This document shows, piece by piece, positions 20,401-32,710 of a stretch of DNA of 64,000 nucleotides. The translations under genes were made by a program, and so were the position numbers. How positions within the stretch are numbered: position 1 is the first letter of the stretch; every line of letters starts with the position of its first letter. Source of the stretch: Plectosphaerella cucumerina (taxonomy: Eukaryota > Ascomycota > Sordariomycetes > Glomerellales > Plectosphaerellaceae); the NCBI GenBank assembly GCA_020746995.1, contig JAGPXD010000007.1, forward strand, positions 1,674,001 through 1,738,000, in the 5' to 3' direction. Below the pieces are notes generated by a model that was not told where the DNA came from, made no database searches, and saw only the letters and a list, made by a program, of their open reading frames with translations.

Positions 20401-22663
20401 GACCGCAGGGAAAAAGAGACATGTCAGGATCAGAGCCTCCATGTACTGCCTGTGGGAGACGTAAATCTCGATGGCGTCGTTGTAATCCTCCATGCCAATC
20501 AGAATGGTTGCCGCTGCATGGATGTCACCGTTCTCCAGAAGTCTCTGGACATAGGCGCGGCCGAGCTTCTGCTGTGCAACCTGTCCCGCTGCGCTGCCAA
20601 TGCCACTGAGCGCGAGAAGCATCCAGTCGGAGGACGTCATGGACTGAGAGCTTGCAGCCATGACATCCGCGTCGATGTCGCCCAGCCATTTAGCTAGGAG
20701 GATGCGGTTCCCGGAGCCAGCTGGGTGCCTGGACATCTCGTCGCGAACGAGGTCAGACATTTCCTTGTGCCAGCCGAAAATAGTACTCAGCATCTGGCGA
20801 CGCAAGTCGTTGTTAGTCAGAGGGAGCGTCTCCGAGTTGGTGGGGTGCCGGTAAGGAATGTCGCTGAGTCTGCTGCGGGTAAACTTGAATAGATCGCGGA
20901 CGAGGCTGGTGTCGTTGGCGGGACTCCGGAGCACCTCGTTGCGGAGGCGCGAACCCCTGCGCCTGGACTTTGTGGAGGAAAGCGTCATGCCCATGCTACT
21001 GCTGATCGAGCTGAGGTCGGGCTCCATGTAATGGTTGATCCGAGACGACCGCAACGACGATCCTCCCGAAATGTACGTGCCATCGGTCAGCGTCCTCGAA
21101 ACGGCAGAGCCAGGGTAGTGGTTGGGGGTTGCGGAACCGCCAGATACACCAGAGAAGGACGACAGACCACTCCGGCTTGACGCCAAACTCGAGTCATCGT
21201 ACGAATCCGCGGGTGCAGGAGACGGGGCTTCCTGGACATCGTTGTGGCGCACCATGCGGGCGAAGGGGGACAGGTGGTCATCGTCACTCTCCGAGACGCC
21301 CAGGTCGGCCGTGCCGGTGGTATCCGAGTCGGTGGCAATCGTGGTGACGCTGCTCGCGGACTGACTTGCTTGCTCCTCGATAGAGACGGGAGGCGACGGG
21401 GGCAGTACGTTGGCAGGGTGTTGGACGTTGGCCACGATGATGGATGGGGCGTTGAGGTCGAACTGCTGGACGGTGTTGTTGGCTCCTAGCGTAAAAAGGG
21501 TTGCGCCAGGGCCGTAGATGGCCAGACCCCTGACGTGTTCGAGCGTGGGGATGCTGTCAAACGTGACGTGCTTTGTGCGAACATCCCATGAGAGAGTTTG
21601 TCTGTAAGCCCGACCATGTTAGCGTCAGGCTACTAAGCGCGCGGCTGTAGGGCAACGAGGGCGAGGTGGTTTAGACTTACGAGTCACAAAACTGGATGAC
21701 ACGGCCGTTCTTGGACCAGGCCATCCAGTTGGGGCCGTTGGTACCCTGGGCGTCGTTGCGCTTGAGGATCCTGACGACCTTGGCAGGATCGTCAGAGCTG
21801 TGCGATTTCGAAATGCTCCATACCCGCAGATCACCGTCCTGGGTCTGGACGGCAAGCATATCCGACTTTTGCCGTGACGAGGAGGCGTGCCAGTTGAGCG
21901 TCACAAATGGGGACGGGGGCCGTGATGTGGTTAGCTTGTGGAGAACGACAAAGTTGGGCTGTACTGTGGCGATGAATAGGGAACCGTTTTGGAATCTGAA
22001 GGCACCGCCAGGTCAGTTCGGCTCTAGGCCAAATAGTTCAGGAGCAGAGAAACTCACCCGATGGCAAAGGTCCTGTTATCGGAGGCTGGTGCCAGGGCCG
22101 TGACCGCGATCTGATCCAGCGTCCTGGTCGACAAATGTTCTGAGGTCTCGGGCTCGAAAAGGATGATATCTCCCTTGGTGTTTCCTGTGAAGGATCTGGT
22201 CAGCCAGCGTTCCGAATGAACGGGCGAAAGAAGGCAACTTACCGAAAGCAACATTACCGCTGCGCATCCAAGCGGCGGTCGTCAGGTGCTCATAGGATGC
22301 GAAGCGGGACATCTCGTCTCCTGTCATGAGATCCCACACAATGGCCGTCTGTCCGGCATCATAACTGACGACTAATCTTCCGGCGCCGCGATCGCTGTGG
22401 TTGTCGACGGCGAGTAGCTCGACCTCGTCCGAGTGTCTCGAGAATCTCCGCTCAATGGTGAGGGTATCGTGATGGGCGCACACGATGGAAGCGCCTTGCG
22501 CGTAAAGGAACATGGACGCCGTGGCGGCGCACGGGTCGAAGAAGCGCGGGATGTTGGTGGGCGCCATTGTGAAGTCGGGTACTTGTGCGCCCTGGGCCCT
22601 GGATGACCTGCCAGAGGAGCTGACGGTCCCATTGCGATTCCTCGCCGATGCGGAGGCGGACAT
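17465..22663 (-). CDS. Large WD-repeat protein with helical domain and proline/serine-rich tail
   Basis: Exons 22663..22243, 22184..22058, 21995..21681, 21601..20321 and 20261..17465 give 1646 aa in one continuous frame. Residues about 30-330 form a WD40-type propeller (RRFSRHSDEVELLAVD, AIVWDLMTGDE, DGDLRVWSIS, TLSWDVRT). A Ser-rich linker follows, then an all-helical segment (about 500-725) with EDYNDAIEIYVSHRQYMEAL and WGEWSASHGQQQLAIRCFAC. This resembles the TPR-like region of Gemin5-type or coat-like proteins (inference). The last 900 residues are disordered, rich in Ser, Pro, Arg and SP/SR dipeptides. They include two polyproline runs (GNLPPPPPPIPAPP and AIPPPPPPAPLPH, about 1480-1510) that could bind profilin or SH3/WW domains. 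The start 22663 is preceded by an acceptor-like CCCCCAG (22697) with a donor at 22864, suggesting a 5' UTR intron. Function is not established. Confidence 0.88.
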
Positions 22664-23593
22664 GGCGGCGCTGATAAGTCTTGGGGAGACTCGGACCTGG
22701 GGGACACGGGACCACGGGTTAGTCGGGAAGCTGCATACAGAAGGGAGAGGCAGGCAAGCGACCGGCGCCGGCCCCTCTCCGCCGATCACCTTGTCCTCTG
22801 TCCTCCGCCACGGGCGCCCGGAGAAGAGGGGAAGAGGTTCGCTTGTGGGACGGAACACACTCACCAGTGAACGAGCGCCAGATGGCACGGCCTGCTGCTT
22901 TCCCCTGGTGACGACGATTTCGAGGCGGGGGTGGGAGAGGCTACACCTATGTTCCCCCCAGGGTCATCTCACGGGGGAGACACCGAGCAAGAGGCTGCCC
23001 CTTCCGGACCAGGAGGCCCTCCACGTTGCGGCGGACCAGATGGACGGGACCGGTTTACTGCTTTTGCGACAGGGTCGCGCCCAGAAGATATCGTCGAGAA
23101 GTGGTTCGCCCTCGACTGTGGCTGGCTGTCGTGACCCGGGAGTTGCCGCTAGAGTCTGGTCCACGACGTCCAAGATTTCCCCCTCTTTTCCGCAGCGCGC
23201 CGCGAGTCGAGGATGTACTGGTGAGGGGGGGGTTTGTTCCTGTGAGACGAGGCGAGAGAAGAAAAAGAAGAGTCCGTGAAAGGTCCAGGGATGGGGCGGG
23301 GAGGGAAAGAGGAGAGGCAGGTGGCGATGAAGAGGTCGAGCGCGTGCGGCAGGATACCGGGTTGCGAGTGGCGCTGCGACGAGGCGCTACAGGCGCAAGG
23401 GGGGGCGCGTGTGCGAAGGTGGTACAGAGCGAGGTGAGTGGACGGTCTGGTCTGTTCCCCGTACAGGCGGGGGATGCGAGGTCGGTCGAGGTAAGCGACG
23501 TCGTTGTTGGCGGGCTCGGCGCTTGTCTCGCGGTTGGTCTCACCACGTACGTGGGTGCATGCGTGAGTGTAAGTGTGGGAGTGTGGGAGGATA

Positions 23594-23611
23594 TGTGTGT
23601 GTGTGTGTGTG
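23594..23611. repeat. (TG)9 dinucleotide microsatellite
   Basis: Nine uninterrupted TG units, preceded by degenerate GTG/GTA-rich sequence. They lie about 0.9 kb upstream of the WD-repeat gene start. Confidence 0.95.
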
Positions 23612-24905
23612 AGAAAGCTGCTGAGGATGCGGTAGATGCGGCGGAAAGGGGGGGGAGGAGGAAGAGAAAAAAGAGGAAAACATGAGAGAGAGAAAGACAA
23701 AAGGGACGCTCTCCCCCAACACAGCGTGGCATAGGTACAGGGGCCGGCCGAATAGGAGCACCAGAGAGTCACAGCAAGGCGCCTAGAGAAGGTCGAGGAT
23801 GGGCTGTCAATGGCCGATCGGTCGAGGGGTCCTCAAATTGGAGTCCCGGGCTGGTCTGGCATGGGACGGAGAAGGCATCTGGAGCGGATACGGACCGGCG
23901 CATCTGGTGGGAAAGCCAAGACAATGCTGCATGGCACCCGGCACCAAGGCCAGGGTCTCCGTCCAGGGACTGGCCCAAGAGCAAGCCACTGCGTGCCGAG
24001 GGCAGAATCGGGGTGACAAGGGGAATAGCCTGTGAGTGTGAGCGAGCAGGTCGACAAGTAGGTACGAATAGGTGGTGTTGGTGGGGTCCCGCATGTCGAC
24101 GGCGTGCAGACGCAAGGGTCGTGGTTGGCAGAGCCTGGCATGCTAGCAACCACCGACTGTGTGAAGGCACATCAATATTTGTGCCATAATTAGCTCCGGG
24201 GAGCGGGCGGGCGGGGGGGCAGCAACGTGCAAGCCAAAGAGTGCGATGCCATGCGAGCAGGCCCCCACGGACGACGACGAAGACAACGATGACAGAAGGA
24301 GAAGCGACATGAGATGAGCGCGTCAAGCGCGGGCAGAAATATCGTGGCTGGCTCCTTCATGCATGTTTGTTTGCTCGAATTGTCGTTGTTGATGTCGCTG
24401 CAGTGATGCTGATGCTGATGCTCCTGCTGTTGTTTTCCTGGCTGGTCCTGGTCCTGGTCCTCCATCAGCGCGGGCGCGGGCAACATGTCAGTTCGAGTTG
24501 CCGGGGTCTGCAGCCCCCGCCCTTGATGTTCCCGATCCGCACCATCACTCCGCTCTGGCTGGAGACCAAGTGTGAGTGTGTGCGTCTGTGTGGCTCTGGG
24601 CCCGACCTCTAGCGGCGCAGGGATTGGGACTCGAGTATTGATCCGCGATATCAAGGGTGCCAGTGGTTCCTCTCGTGGCCTATCCGGTCTGTCCATGGAC
24701 TTCCATGGCTGTCGAATATCCCTGAGGGCAAATAGACCGTCGTTCGATCATGAGGGACCGGGCACGCGATTTCCCTGTTTCTCCCTGGTGGACGATCGAG
24801 CCGAATACTTTGTTCGATTAGGCGCCGCGGACGGGACGAGACGATACGAGGCGGTGACCGGGCCTGCGCTACGCGGCGGGGGGCGAAAACTTTCCAGGGT
24901 ATAGT

Positions 24906-24930
24906 ATGGCATGGCATGGCATGGCATGGC
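24906..24930. repeat. (ATGGC)5 pentanucleotide repeat
   Basis: Five perfect tandem copies of ATGGC. The reverse strand reads GCCAT. The unit length is not a multiple of three and no coding frame is supported here. Confidence 0.95.
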
Positions 24931-27900
24931 AGTCGGCTCTGCTCGAGTGGGTAGGTACAGCAGGCATGGGCATCGCATCGCCACCGAACAGTAGCTCCGG
25001 CCAGCAGCTCCAGCACTGTCGCGCAGCACCTAGAACAGTCCTACGGCCGGCTCAGGGCGGTCGCTGTGCTAACGGAAACGAGAACAGTCGGGGTCGAGTG
25101 ACATGGCATGCAGTGGGCGGGAGGCGGGAGGACGGGTGACGGAGACTAGGGTGCCAGCAGAGCAGAGGACGTCGGGTGGTTGGGAAGCAGTCGAGGTTGG
25201 AAGTGAAGGCATGTCGTTCGTCGGAGCGGGGCAAGACGATGAGATGGACTGGTCGGGTTGGGCGGTTACGCGCCGAGCAGGGGGGCGTGATGGCGCCTAC
25301 AGGCTCGACAGGCACTTGCATGGAGCCAATCGAGAGCCGCAAGTGCCTTGGGGGAAGGTGCTGGGGTGCAGGGGTTTCCCTGCCGCGGATCTGGATTGGC
25401 CGGCCAGTATTAAACTTCCCGTTCTAGGACCCACCGAGGTGAGTCGCCAGTACCCGGTACGCAGCCTAACGGGTGAAGAGCGTGGGCATGGTGAGTATCC
25501 TGGACCGATCGATGCAGCCAATGCCTGAGCTCCGTTCCCCGCGGCGCACACTTCACACTGAGATGGTGGGGTGGACCGCACTTTCCCCTTCCACCCGACG
25601 ACACTGAGTTCCTTCCCCGAGCCACCTCCACACCTCGGACTCCTTCCCCGTCCTCCAACGTCCCTGCCACACCACGCCGCGCACACTACCTGGGAAGCCG
25701 CGATTCACCTGCGCCGGTCGTGACGAGGCGTGAACGTCGAGTCCATCACATAATCAAGGTCTGCCACCTTTGCAAATCTGATATCTCGTTCGCCAAGCCT
25801 GCCCTGACCCCAACATCAATTATGGGCGCCTTCAGCCGGACAATGCATTGACGTTGACGGATGCCCTCGCCACCGCCCGTTTCTCATCACCTTTTGGATG
25901 CCATCGGAGCCTTGCATCAAGCCATGGCTTCACCCGATGCGCATCATCATGCAATGCGTCATGATCCGGCCACCTGTACCTCGGGCTCTCATGGTGCCTG
26001 ACACGATCCCGCATTCTCTTTCTTGTCCTCGACGGCTGCATCCCCCCGACTCAGTTGGCACCTCAACGCCTCCACCTCCTCTTTGCCATCTGATATGATG
26101 CTGCCACAGCACGAGGCGGGCACCACCTCGGCCGGCCGGGGGCAGGGGGCCTTGTCACCTACAGTAGTCGGTGCGAGGCCCGCCTTGTTGATGCATGTCC
26201 TGCTTCCCGGCAACCCCCAAGGATTCCGGGGGTGGGCTTCCGGCGCATCTGGGGGATGCAGCCCGACGCATCTTGGACCATCTTTCTTGACCTCTACCCG
26301 ACCTGAGGCTGCAGACCGGTGCGTTGGCTGGCTGGACCCCCAAATGGCCCCCTCGAATGGCCCCTCGACCACCGAAAGGTGAGCCCTATATGCGGACTTA
26401 TGTGCTCGATGTGCAGTCTGATATGCAACAAGCTATTTTAACACCTGGCGCAGGCAAACATGAGGCTGTCCATCGTTCCGACACAAGTCTGTTCGTTGCC
26501 CATGAAAGTTCGATACTGGGGTGTATTCCAGAGCTGGGCTCACGGTGCTGCTTCATGACTCTCCCCAGATAGGTCACCATGCAGATCACTGCCAATGGCT
26601 GATGTCTCGATATGTCAGGGGACGTGCTACCGCCGGCGTCGAGTATGAAGCAAGCTCACATCAACAGGAATGGCAAGCAGTCCGACAAAGTCCAACTGAC
26701 TGCCCAGCTTGTCAGTCATGCATGCTGGAGCTGTGAGCGGCCAGCTCCTAAGATTAGGCAAGCGGCGTAGCTGCAGGTCGCCCTGAACAGCCGGATGGCA
26801 CCATCGCCCTGTCCCGGCAATGCAAACTGAGCCGGCCAGGCCTCGAGCACACGACAAGCATTCACACATACATCGAACGCTGCTTGCCATCGCAGGTTGA
26901 ATCTACACTCGCCCTTGTGTACCGCTTTCACCGAGGACGGATACCCACTGAGCCCATCACACCTCAGTCTGCAAGCACTTTAACAGAGAGGCACAAGAGG
27001 GCGGGCCAGGCGTCATGGGAAACGTTCCTTGCGTCTCGTGTGCTGTCGTGCAACGGCCCACGGCTCCCGCCCCTTGCAGGCTGGATCCGACGACTCTTGA
27101 CCCCGCCATTGCGACTCCAGTCATCGAGCCTCCATGCGCTCACGGGATTTTGCAAGAACGTCATGGCCCGACAGGTCTCTTTACTCAGCATTGGGAGCTT
27201 TGCCGGTCCAACCCGTCGTCAGAGTTGGATCGCCCGCCCCCTCCCTCAGTCCCAGCTGCGCTGGCAAAGGAGCCCTATCTTGGGTGCGGCAGCCAATATC
27301 AAGTTGGATGCCACCGCCGACGTCCGAAGTACCCGGCCTTCCCGGGCCTCGCGAGGCTCGAGACCGGCCTCGACCAGCCACCAAGATCGCGGAGCTATGC
27401 TGACAGGCAAACCCACTCACTCCCAGGCCGGGGGTCCAAATCGGATGGCACAGCACCAAGCAAGGCGTGGGGTCACAGCCGTACTCGTAGTCACATCTCA
27501 TTTCACACCGCATCACGAATGTGTACGTGAGTACCGCGAGGCCCTGTCATTCGACTGCTCTCCCCCTGTCTTCATCACAGCAGCATTGTCAGACCCCGCA
27601 TCCCATCGTCAAATGCCATATGGTGGCTCATCTCGCATGCTGCTCGTACGCATAGGCCCTGAACCCCTCCTGTGGCTCTCCTCCAGTAAACGACCATTGT
27701 CGATGGGCGGCCGGTTCCGAGCCAGAGCTGGATTCAAGGCGAAACGCAGAGGTCAAGCGGACTGGATGCGAAGGGCCAAAACGCCCAATGAGCAGAGCTA
27801 TTGATATGCGACCGAAGGCCGGCGGGATATTGTGCGACGAATGAGGACTTTATTCGCCCGATCAACGGTCCTATTGGTGTCTGCAGCGGCCAAGCATCCG

Positions 27901-30227
27901 GTGTCTTGGACCACTTCTGGTCCGACCCGAGATCCAATCTCTTGACTCCGATAACACGGGCGGTGGCCGATGGGACGTCGAGGACCACAGTCTGACTACT
28001 TGACCAAAACCCATTATTTCAACAACCCGGCTGGCCCTTCGTCTACCGGCGATGACGTTGCGCCGGGAGAGGCGCCAGCGACAGGTGCTGCTGGCTCTTT
28101 CTTCATTCCGTGTCTCGGACCCAGGCCGGACGCTGTCCAATTACTCCCGTGCCGTGCGGCCCCTCGACTTGGGCGTCAGCGGCTGCTCATTCCCGTGCTT
28201 GCCGTGCCATGTGAGCAGCGGAGAGTCAGACTATCGCACAAAGATGCCCCGTGACAAGTGCGGGCTGCGGGCCTCGGGGTCGGTCTCGGAGGGGCGTCGC
28301 ATCTGGAGCTCGTGATGTCTGCCTGGATGGCACTTTCGAGAGCTCATTGGAAGCGCTGCTCTGCGCCTCTGCGGCACAAGATTCTCGATCGCGCCGAAAC
28401 GTCGCGTCGCGGTACTGCGGCCCTTCTTGCTTCATCGCTCACGTGGGACTTCTAGATCAGGGGCAGACAAGAAGAGCCATACGATATGGCGGAGCAGAAC
28501 AGACTTTTCATGCGACGGCCAGCAAGCGCGCACAGTTCACCGCTTCCTATCCTCTGAGGGGTCAAAGACAAGGATTGATCTCATTCAGCGCAGAGCTACC
28601 TACATCTGCAAAGATCGTCACCGTGGGTCTCCGCGCCAGACCCCTGCTCATCCCCCATCCCGTCACAGATCATCACACCCGTCGACGGGCTTGGCATCAG
28701 AGCGAGCCATGGTCGAAAAGCGCACAATCCGACTCGGGCAGGAGGAGACGAACGGACAGAGCAAAGCGAGCCGAAAGGGGGCCTACTCGGCTGTGTTGAC
28801 AGAGGTCTTGCCCTCCCTCCATCATGGACCCTGGCAACGAAAACAGAGCAGCCTAATTGCCCTGGACAACACCATCTTCCGGCTGCCCTGCCGCCCTCCA
28901 TCAGAGGACTAGCGCGCCCGTCATGGGTGTTTGAAGGGTGCGGGTGGCTCGACGCGGGTTACGGGTGATGGGTCCAGGTTCAGCCATCTTCAATGCCCAC
29001 TGTGATTAATGTGACTGATGTGATATCGACGGCGCGGCGCGACAGTCTTTGCCGTGTCGGTCAATGGCCTGAGTGATTACTTGCAGGGCCCTGGCGGCGC
29101 GCCCGTCGCCACGGCCCGTCCGGGGATGCTGGGCCGTCCTGCGGGCAAGGGACGGGCAGCCAGGCGAGAACGCACGAGCTTCAAGCTGCCCCATCGTATG
29201 CTGATCCTTCGCCCGTTGTCGTCGTTGGGGATCGCTGCCTCGTTCGTCTGGCGCACCGAACGAGCTGTGGCTCGACAGCTGCATTCTGGTGTGCATCCAA
29301 GCACCCAGACAGCTCACCGAGGGTCGGTGGCGCTCCGAGCCATGGCATGTGCCCCTTTCATCTGCGCCCGCAAAGTTATGTACGTACTCAGGTAAGGTAG
29401 TCAACACGGTCAAAAAGGGATATCTTAGCATCCTCCCCTCTTCTAACTCAGGAGCATCAACAGCTTCACCCCCCATCAGAGCTTCGAACAGGGGTTAGCT
29501 TTATACAGTAAAAAAGGACATACAACACCGGGCATTCGCTGGTCGTCACCGACCCAACTACTACTCCGGCCCTCATTGGCTTGACGATGGGAGAGCGGAC
29601 GGGATCCCGTATTCTCCAATGGGTATGGTCGTATGTGAAAGAACATGGGGCCGGCAGGGCTCTTGGAACGACGTGGTGGTTGTTGTTGTGTTCGCGTGAG
29701 GCTTCAGCTGCCTTCGGCAAGCGCGGCTTGATCCTAACGACGAGTCGTGCGAGGCTGCGACGGAGCCTCAACATGCGCGGCGCGGGATCCTTTGCATGAT
29801 GCTGGCACACACTGGACCTGCGCCGCCACAGGGTTGCAATGTGCCTGCCCCCATGCGCGTTGGCACAGTCTGAGCACATGGGAACGAGCCGGTGGCTGGG
29901 ATGTCATGTCTCTGGGCGGCCCCTCCTCCGAGTTACACGAGCAACAGAGCCTTCACCGCCTGGATCATCGCCACCGGGCCGCTCAGAGTATCTTCCTTCC
30001 GGTGCTGGTTCAGTTCACAGGCGGGCAAAGGAGGAGAAATGTCTCGGGCGCATGCCCGGCGCCGCAACCGAGACTTTCTCGCGGGTGCTGGCGTGTGCCG
30101 ACGTGCAGGATGCTGAGAGTATGCTTGGTGGTGCGATGCGCCGGCTGCCAGCAGAAGTACACGCCATCGAACAGCGTCCCGAGACCTTCTGGCCGGCTGC
30201 CGACTGCAAGCAGCGCCTTACTTACTA

Positions 30228-30242
30228 CATCATCATCATCAT
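30228..30242. repeat. (CAT)5 trinucleotide repeat
   Basis: Five perfect CAT units in the non-coding region downstream of the MFS transporter gene. Confidence 0.9.
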
Positions 30243-30592
30243 CACGGGCATGTGGTTGCAATGATCTTTGGTGATTCGTCTGGTGACATTGGTTGTGCCT
30301 ATGGATGGATTCGAGATGCCTTGATCACAACGTGCAACTGTCCGACCTCTCACGCTCCCTCCCGTACAGAGATCGGCAGGGGACGATGCATGCGCGAGCC
30401 GCAGCATGCTGTCCACTGCACACTCCAGCCACTCACCGCTCGGTCGTGATTGTCGTGGGAGGCGACCACGCCAGCTGTAGAACAAGCCTTGTGCGGCACA
30501 TCCCCGCGCTCGCGCCTAACGGGTCCTCGCCGCGAGCCGGGCGCCGGCGGGCGGACCACAGCGCCGTGATCCCCGAAGGCGAGCCGATCGCC

Positions 30593-32603
30593 TTACCGGA
30601 CGTACGGCTGGTAGGGCGTGCCGTTCTGCAACGCCTCGCGGTAGAGCTTCTTGTTGGATCGGCCCAGGTAGATCTTCAGGCCCATGGCGCTGGTGCAGGC
30701 GATGAGGGCCATGACCATCATGAGAATGAAAGCCAGCTGGTAGCGAGGCTCGTCCGAGTCGACGAAGAAGTAGCTGATGGAAAGTTAGTCTTGGCAGGGA
30801 CACACTCGGGAGGACGTCTTGAAGCTTACGGAGCGATGATGTTGCCGATTTGTCCAAGTACGTTGACTTAACGGATGCGTCAGTTTTCATTCTTGGTTTC
30901 TGTGTATCAGATATCTCACCTAGAGCAACGGAGACGGCACGCTTTTCCGGGGTCCTGCCCATGGTGCTGGCGGTCCAGGTGCTGATGAGCGGGTTGGAGA
31001 AGTACATTCCGCCCACGTAGATAAAGGAGGCAGCATAGCGGGCATTGCGGTTCGTCGTGGCCAGGCAGATGATGTAGCCGATGCAGCCAAAGGCGATGGG
31101 ACCAGCAAAGTGGAATCCACGTTCCTTGGTGCGGTCCGAGTGCCAGGCGTTGACCAGCGAGCCCAGAGCGGCAAAGATGTAAGGAGGCGCCGTCAGGAGC
31201 AAGGTGACGGTGTTATTGTACCCAAATCCTCGGACAATGGAAGGGAAGAAGTTGGAGAAGCCGTACGCAGCGGAGATACCAATGTTCATGCCCACAAGAA
31301 GCCACATCTTGTAATCAAAGACAGACATCTTGAGGCCCTGCAGGACGCCGGACTTTGCCTCCGTGGTCGACACGCGGTCAGCGAGGATACGGGCGGCCGC
31401 GATCTTGCGCATGTCCTCGGTCATGGACCATTGAGCGCTACCGGTCGTCGAGTCCGGGTAGTCTGGCAGGACAAAGAGGCAGATGATGGCCAGGCCGGCG
31501 CCGACGGTGGCCAGGACGATGAAGAGCCACTGCCAGCCGGCCAGGCCGTGGGCGCCCTCGAGGGTAGCGAAGACGGCGGCGGCGATGAGGCCTGCGGTGC
31601 AGAAAGCAAGTGTCTGCCCAGTGTACAGCAGCGCGCAGCGGAGAGCCATCTCCTTTCTGGTATACCAGCAGGACATGACGTAGATGGCCTGAAAATGTCA
31701 GATTGTGGCTTTGAAAGAGATAAAAGGAGGTCTAGGGGGTGGGCGTTGGGGGTTGCATGGTGGTTCGACGCCGCCCCCCAGAGTTTGAACATGGCTTGCG
31801 ATAAGAGTTCAAGTGAAAGGATATTGACTTACGCCGGGGAACAGAGGAGCCTCGACGACTCCGAGGAAGAAGCGCACTGCAACAAGACCTTGGTAGTTGG
31901 TGACGCCGCATGTCGCGGCCGACACGCCGGACCAAACCATGGCCATGCAGCAGAGGTAGAGCGAAGGCCTCACGTATCCAATGATCATATTGGATGGGAC
32001 CTGGCCCAAGATATAGCCGACAGACAGGACTGATTGACAGTTAGCAAATGCGTATTAGGGATATGTTTGGGGGTGACGAAGGTCGACAGGGGTGATGCCA
32101 CGAGGATCGGGGACTAAAATGATCCTCAAGGTATTCGGGAAGGGGCAACAACTGAATTCACTTTGACATACTCATGACGGCTGTGCCAAACTGATATCCT
32201 TCCAGACCAAGGTCTTCGTCCAGAGTGCTCAGGCGAGCCTGGCTACATGTCCGTCGAGTCAGTATCGTGTACTCAGGACAGCTCAACGGAACAGAGGCAC
32301 GTACGCGATGGAGGCTCTATCCAGGTAGTTGAACAGGTACAGGACCCAGAGACAGGGCATCAAGGTCATGTCGAGGCGGCGGACGACCTTCTTCTCAAGG
32401 TCTCTCCAGTTGGGAATCCCCAGGGCCTCGATCTGCTCTTCCGGGCTGGCGGGGGCCTCGCCTGTCTTGAGAAGCTCAGGGTCCATGTCGTCGACTTTCT
32501 CCGTGTTTTTGGTGACGGCATCGGCGGGCACGTTGTCGACGTGGGCCGGAGGAGGGACCTCGGCGCCCTGGGGGGCGGTCTTCGACTCGTCTTGGGCGGC
32601 CAT
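30593..32603 (-). CDS. MFS permease of the anion:cation symporter family (Dal5/Tna1 type)
   Basis: Exons 32603..32305, 32242..32172, 32029..31833, 31688..30920, 30866..30830 and 30773..30593 give 517 aa. The family imports organic anions such as allantoate, nicotinate, pantothenate or related acids; the substrate cannot be read from sequence. The N-terminal 70 residues are hydrophilic and acidic. The first membrane segment leads into YLFNYLDRASIA-QARL, a family hallmark. Then come GYILGQVPSNMII and VRFFLGVVEAPLFPG, a cytosolic loop (PDYPDSTTGSAQW), and a C-terminal half with SIVRGFGYNNTVTLLLTAPP and TASTMGRTPEKRAVSVAL. About 12 hydrophobic segments are visible. Introns are 62, 142, 144, 53 and 56 nt; the third is longer than usual here. 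Exon 5 is only 37 nt. A TATA-like element lies about 100 bp upstream. Confidence 0.93.
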
Positions 32604-32702
32604 GGCGAGAAGCTATGGACTTGAGGGGGTGAAAACGAAGAGAAGAAGGGCAGAAGATGCACGGGAAGCCTGAACCCCAGAAGACTGACTGCACTGTCGA
32701 GG

Positions 32703-32710
32703 CTCTTATA
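32703..32710 (-). promoter_or_regulatory. TATA box of the MFS permease gene
   Basis: On the minus strand this reads TATAAGAG, ending 100 bp before the start codon at 32603, a usual spacing for an inducible fungal gene. It is a sequence match only. Confidence 0.55.

Larger units (their letters stand above)
22664..30592. other. 7.9-kb gene desert (5' of WD-repeat gene, 3' of MFS gene)
   Basis: No frame here has family motifs, splice-supported continuity or sustained codon bias. The 100-300 aa open frames occur on both strands at once, as expected from high GC content. Within it are a (TG)9 run (23594-23611), a pentanucleotide repeat (24906-24930), a (CAT)5 run (30228-30242), a CTG/CTC-rich stretch near 24400-24470 and G-rich patches near 23220-23700. 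It is not AT-rich, so it does not look like RIP-mutated repeats. I saw no transposon ends or tRNA genes by eye. Confidence 0.6.

Noticed and set aside
22664..22888. In-frame N-terminal extension of the WD-repeat protein
   Set aside because: The interval carries a donor (22864) and acceptor (22697) consistent with a 5' UTR intron, and the extension is Pro/Arg-rich without similarity.
23200..23700. G-rich stretch suggestive of a degenerate coding region (219-aa frame)
   Set aside because: Low-complexity G/GA sequence gives open frames on both strands; no motif or stable codon bias.
26884..27804. 306-aa plus-strand frame in the first desert
   Set aside because: Composition is arbitrary (Arg, Pro, Ser), no motif or splice continuity, and other frames are open over the same bases.
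29470..29500. B-box-like GTTCGAAGC on the minus strand, possible tRNA
   Set aside because: The flanking bases do not form a T-stem, and no A box or acceptor stem pairs at the right distance.
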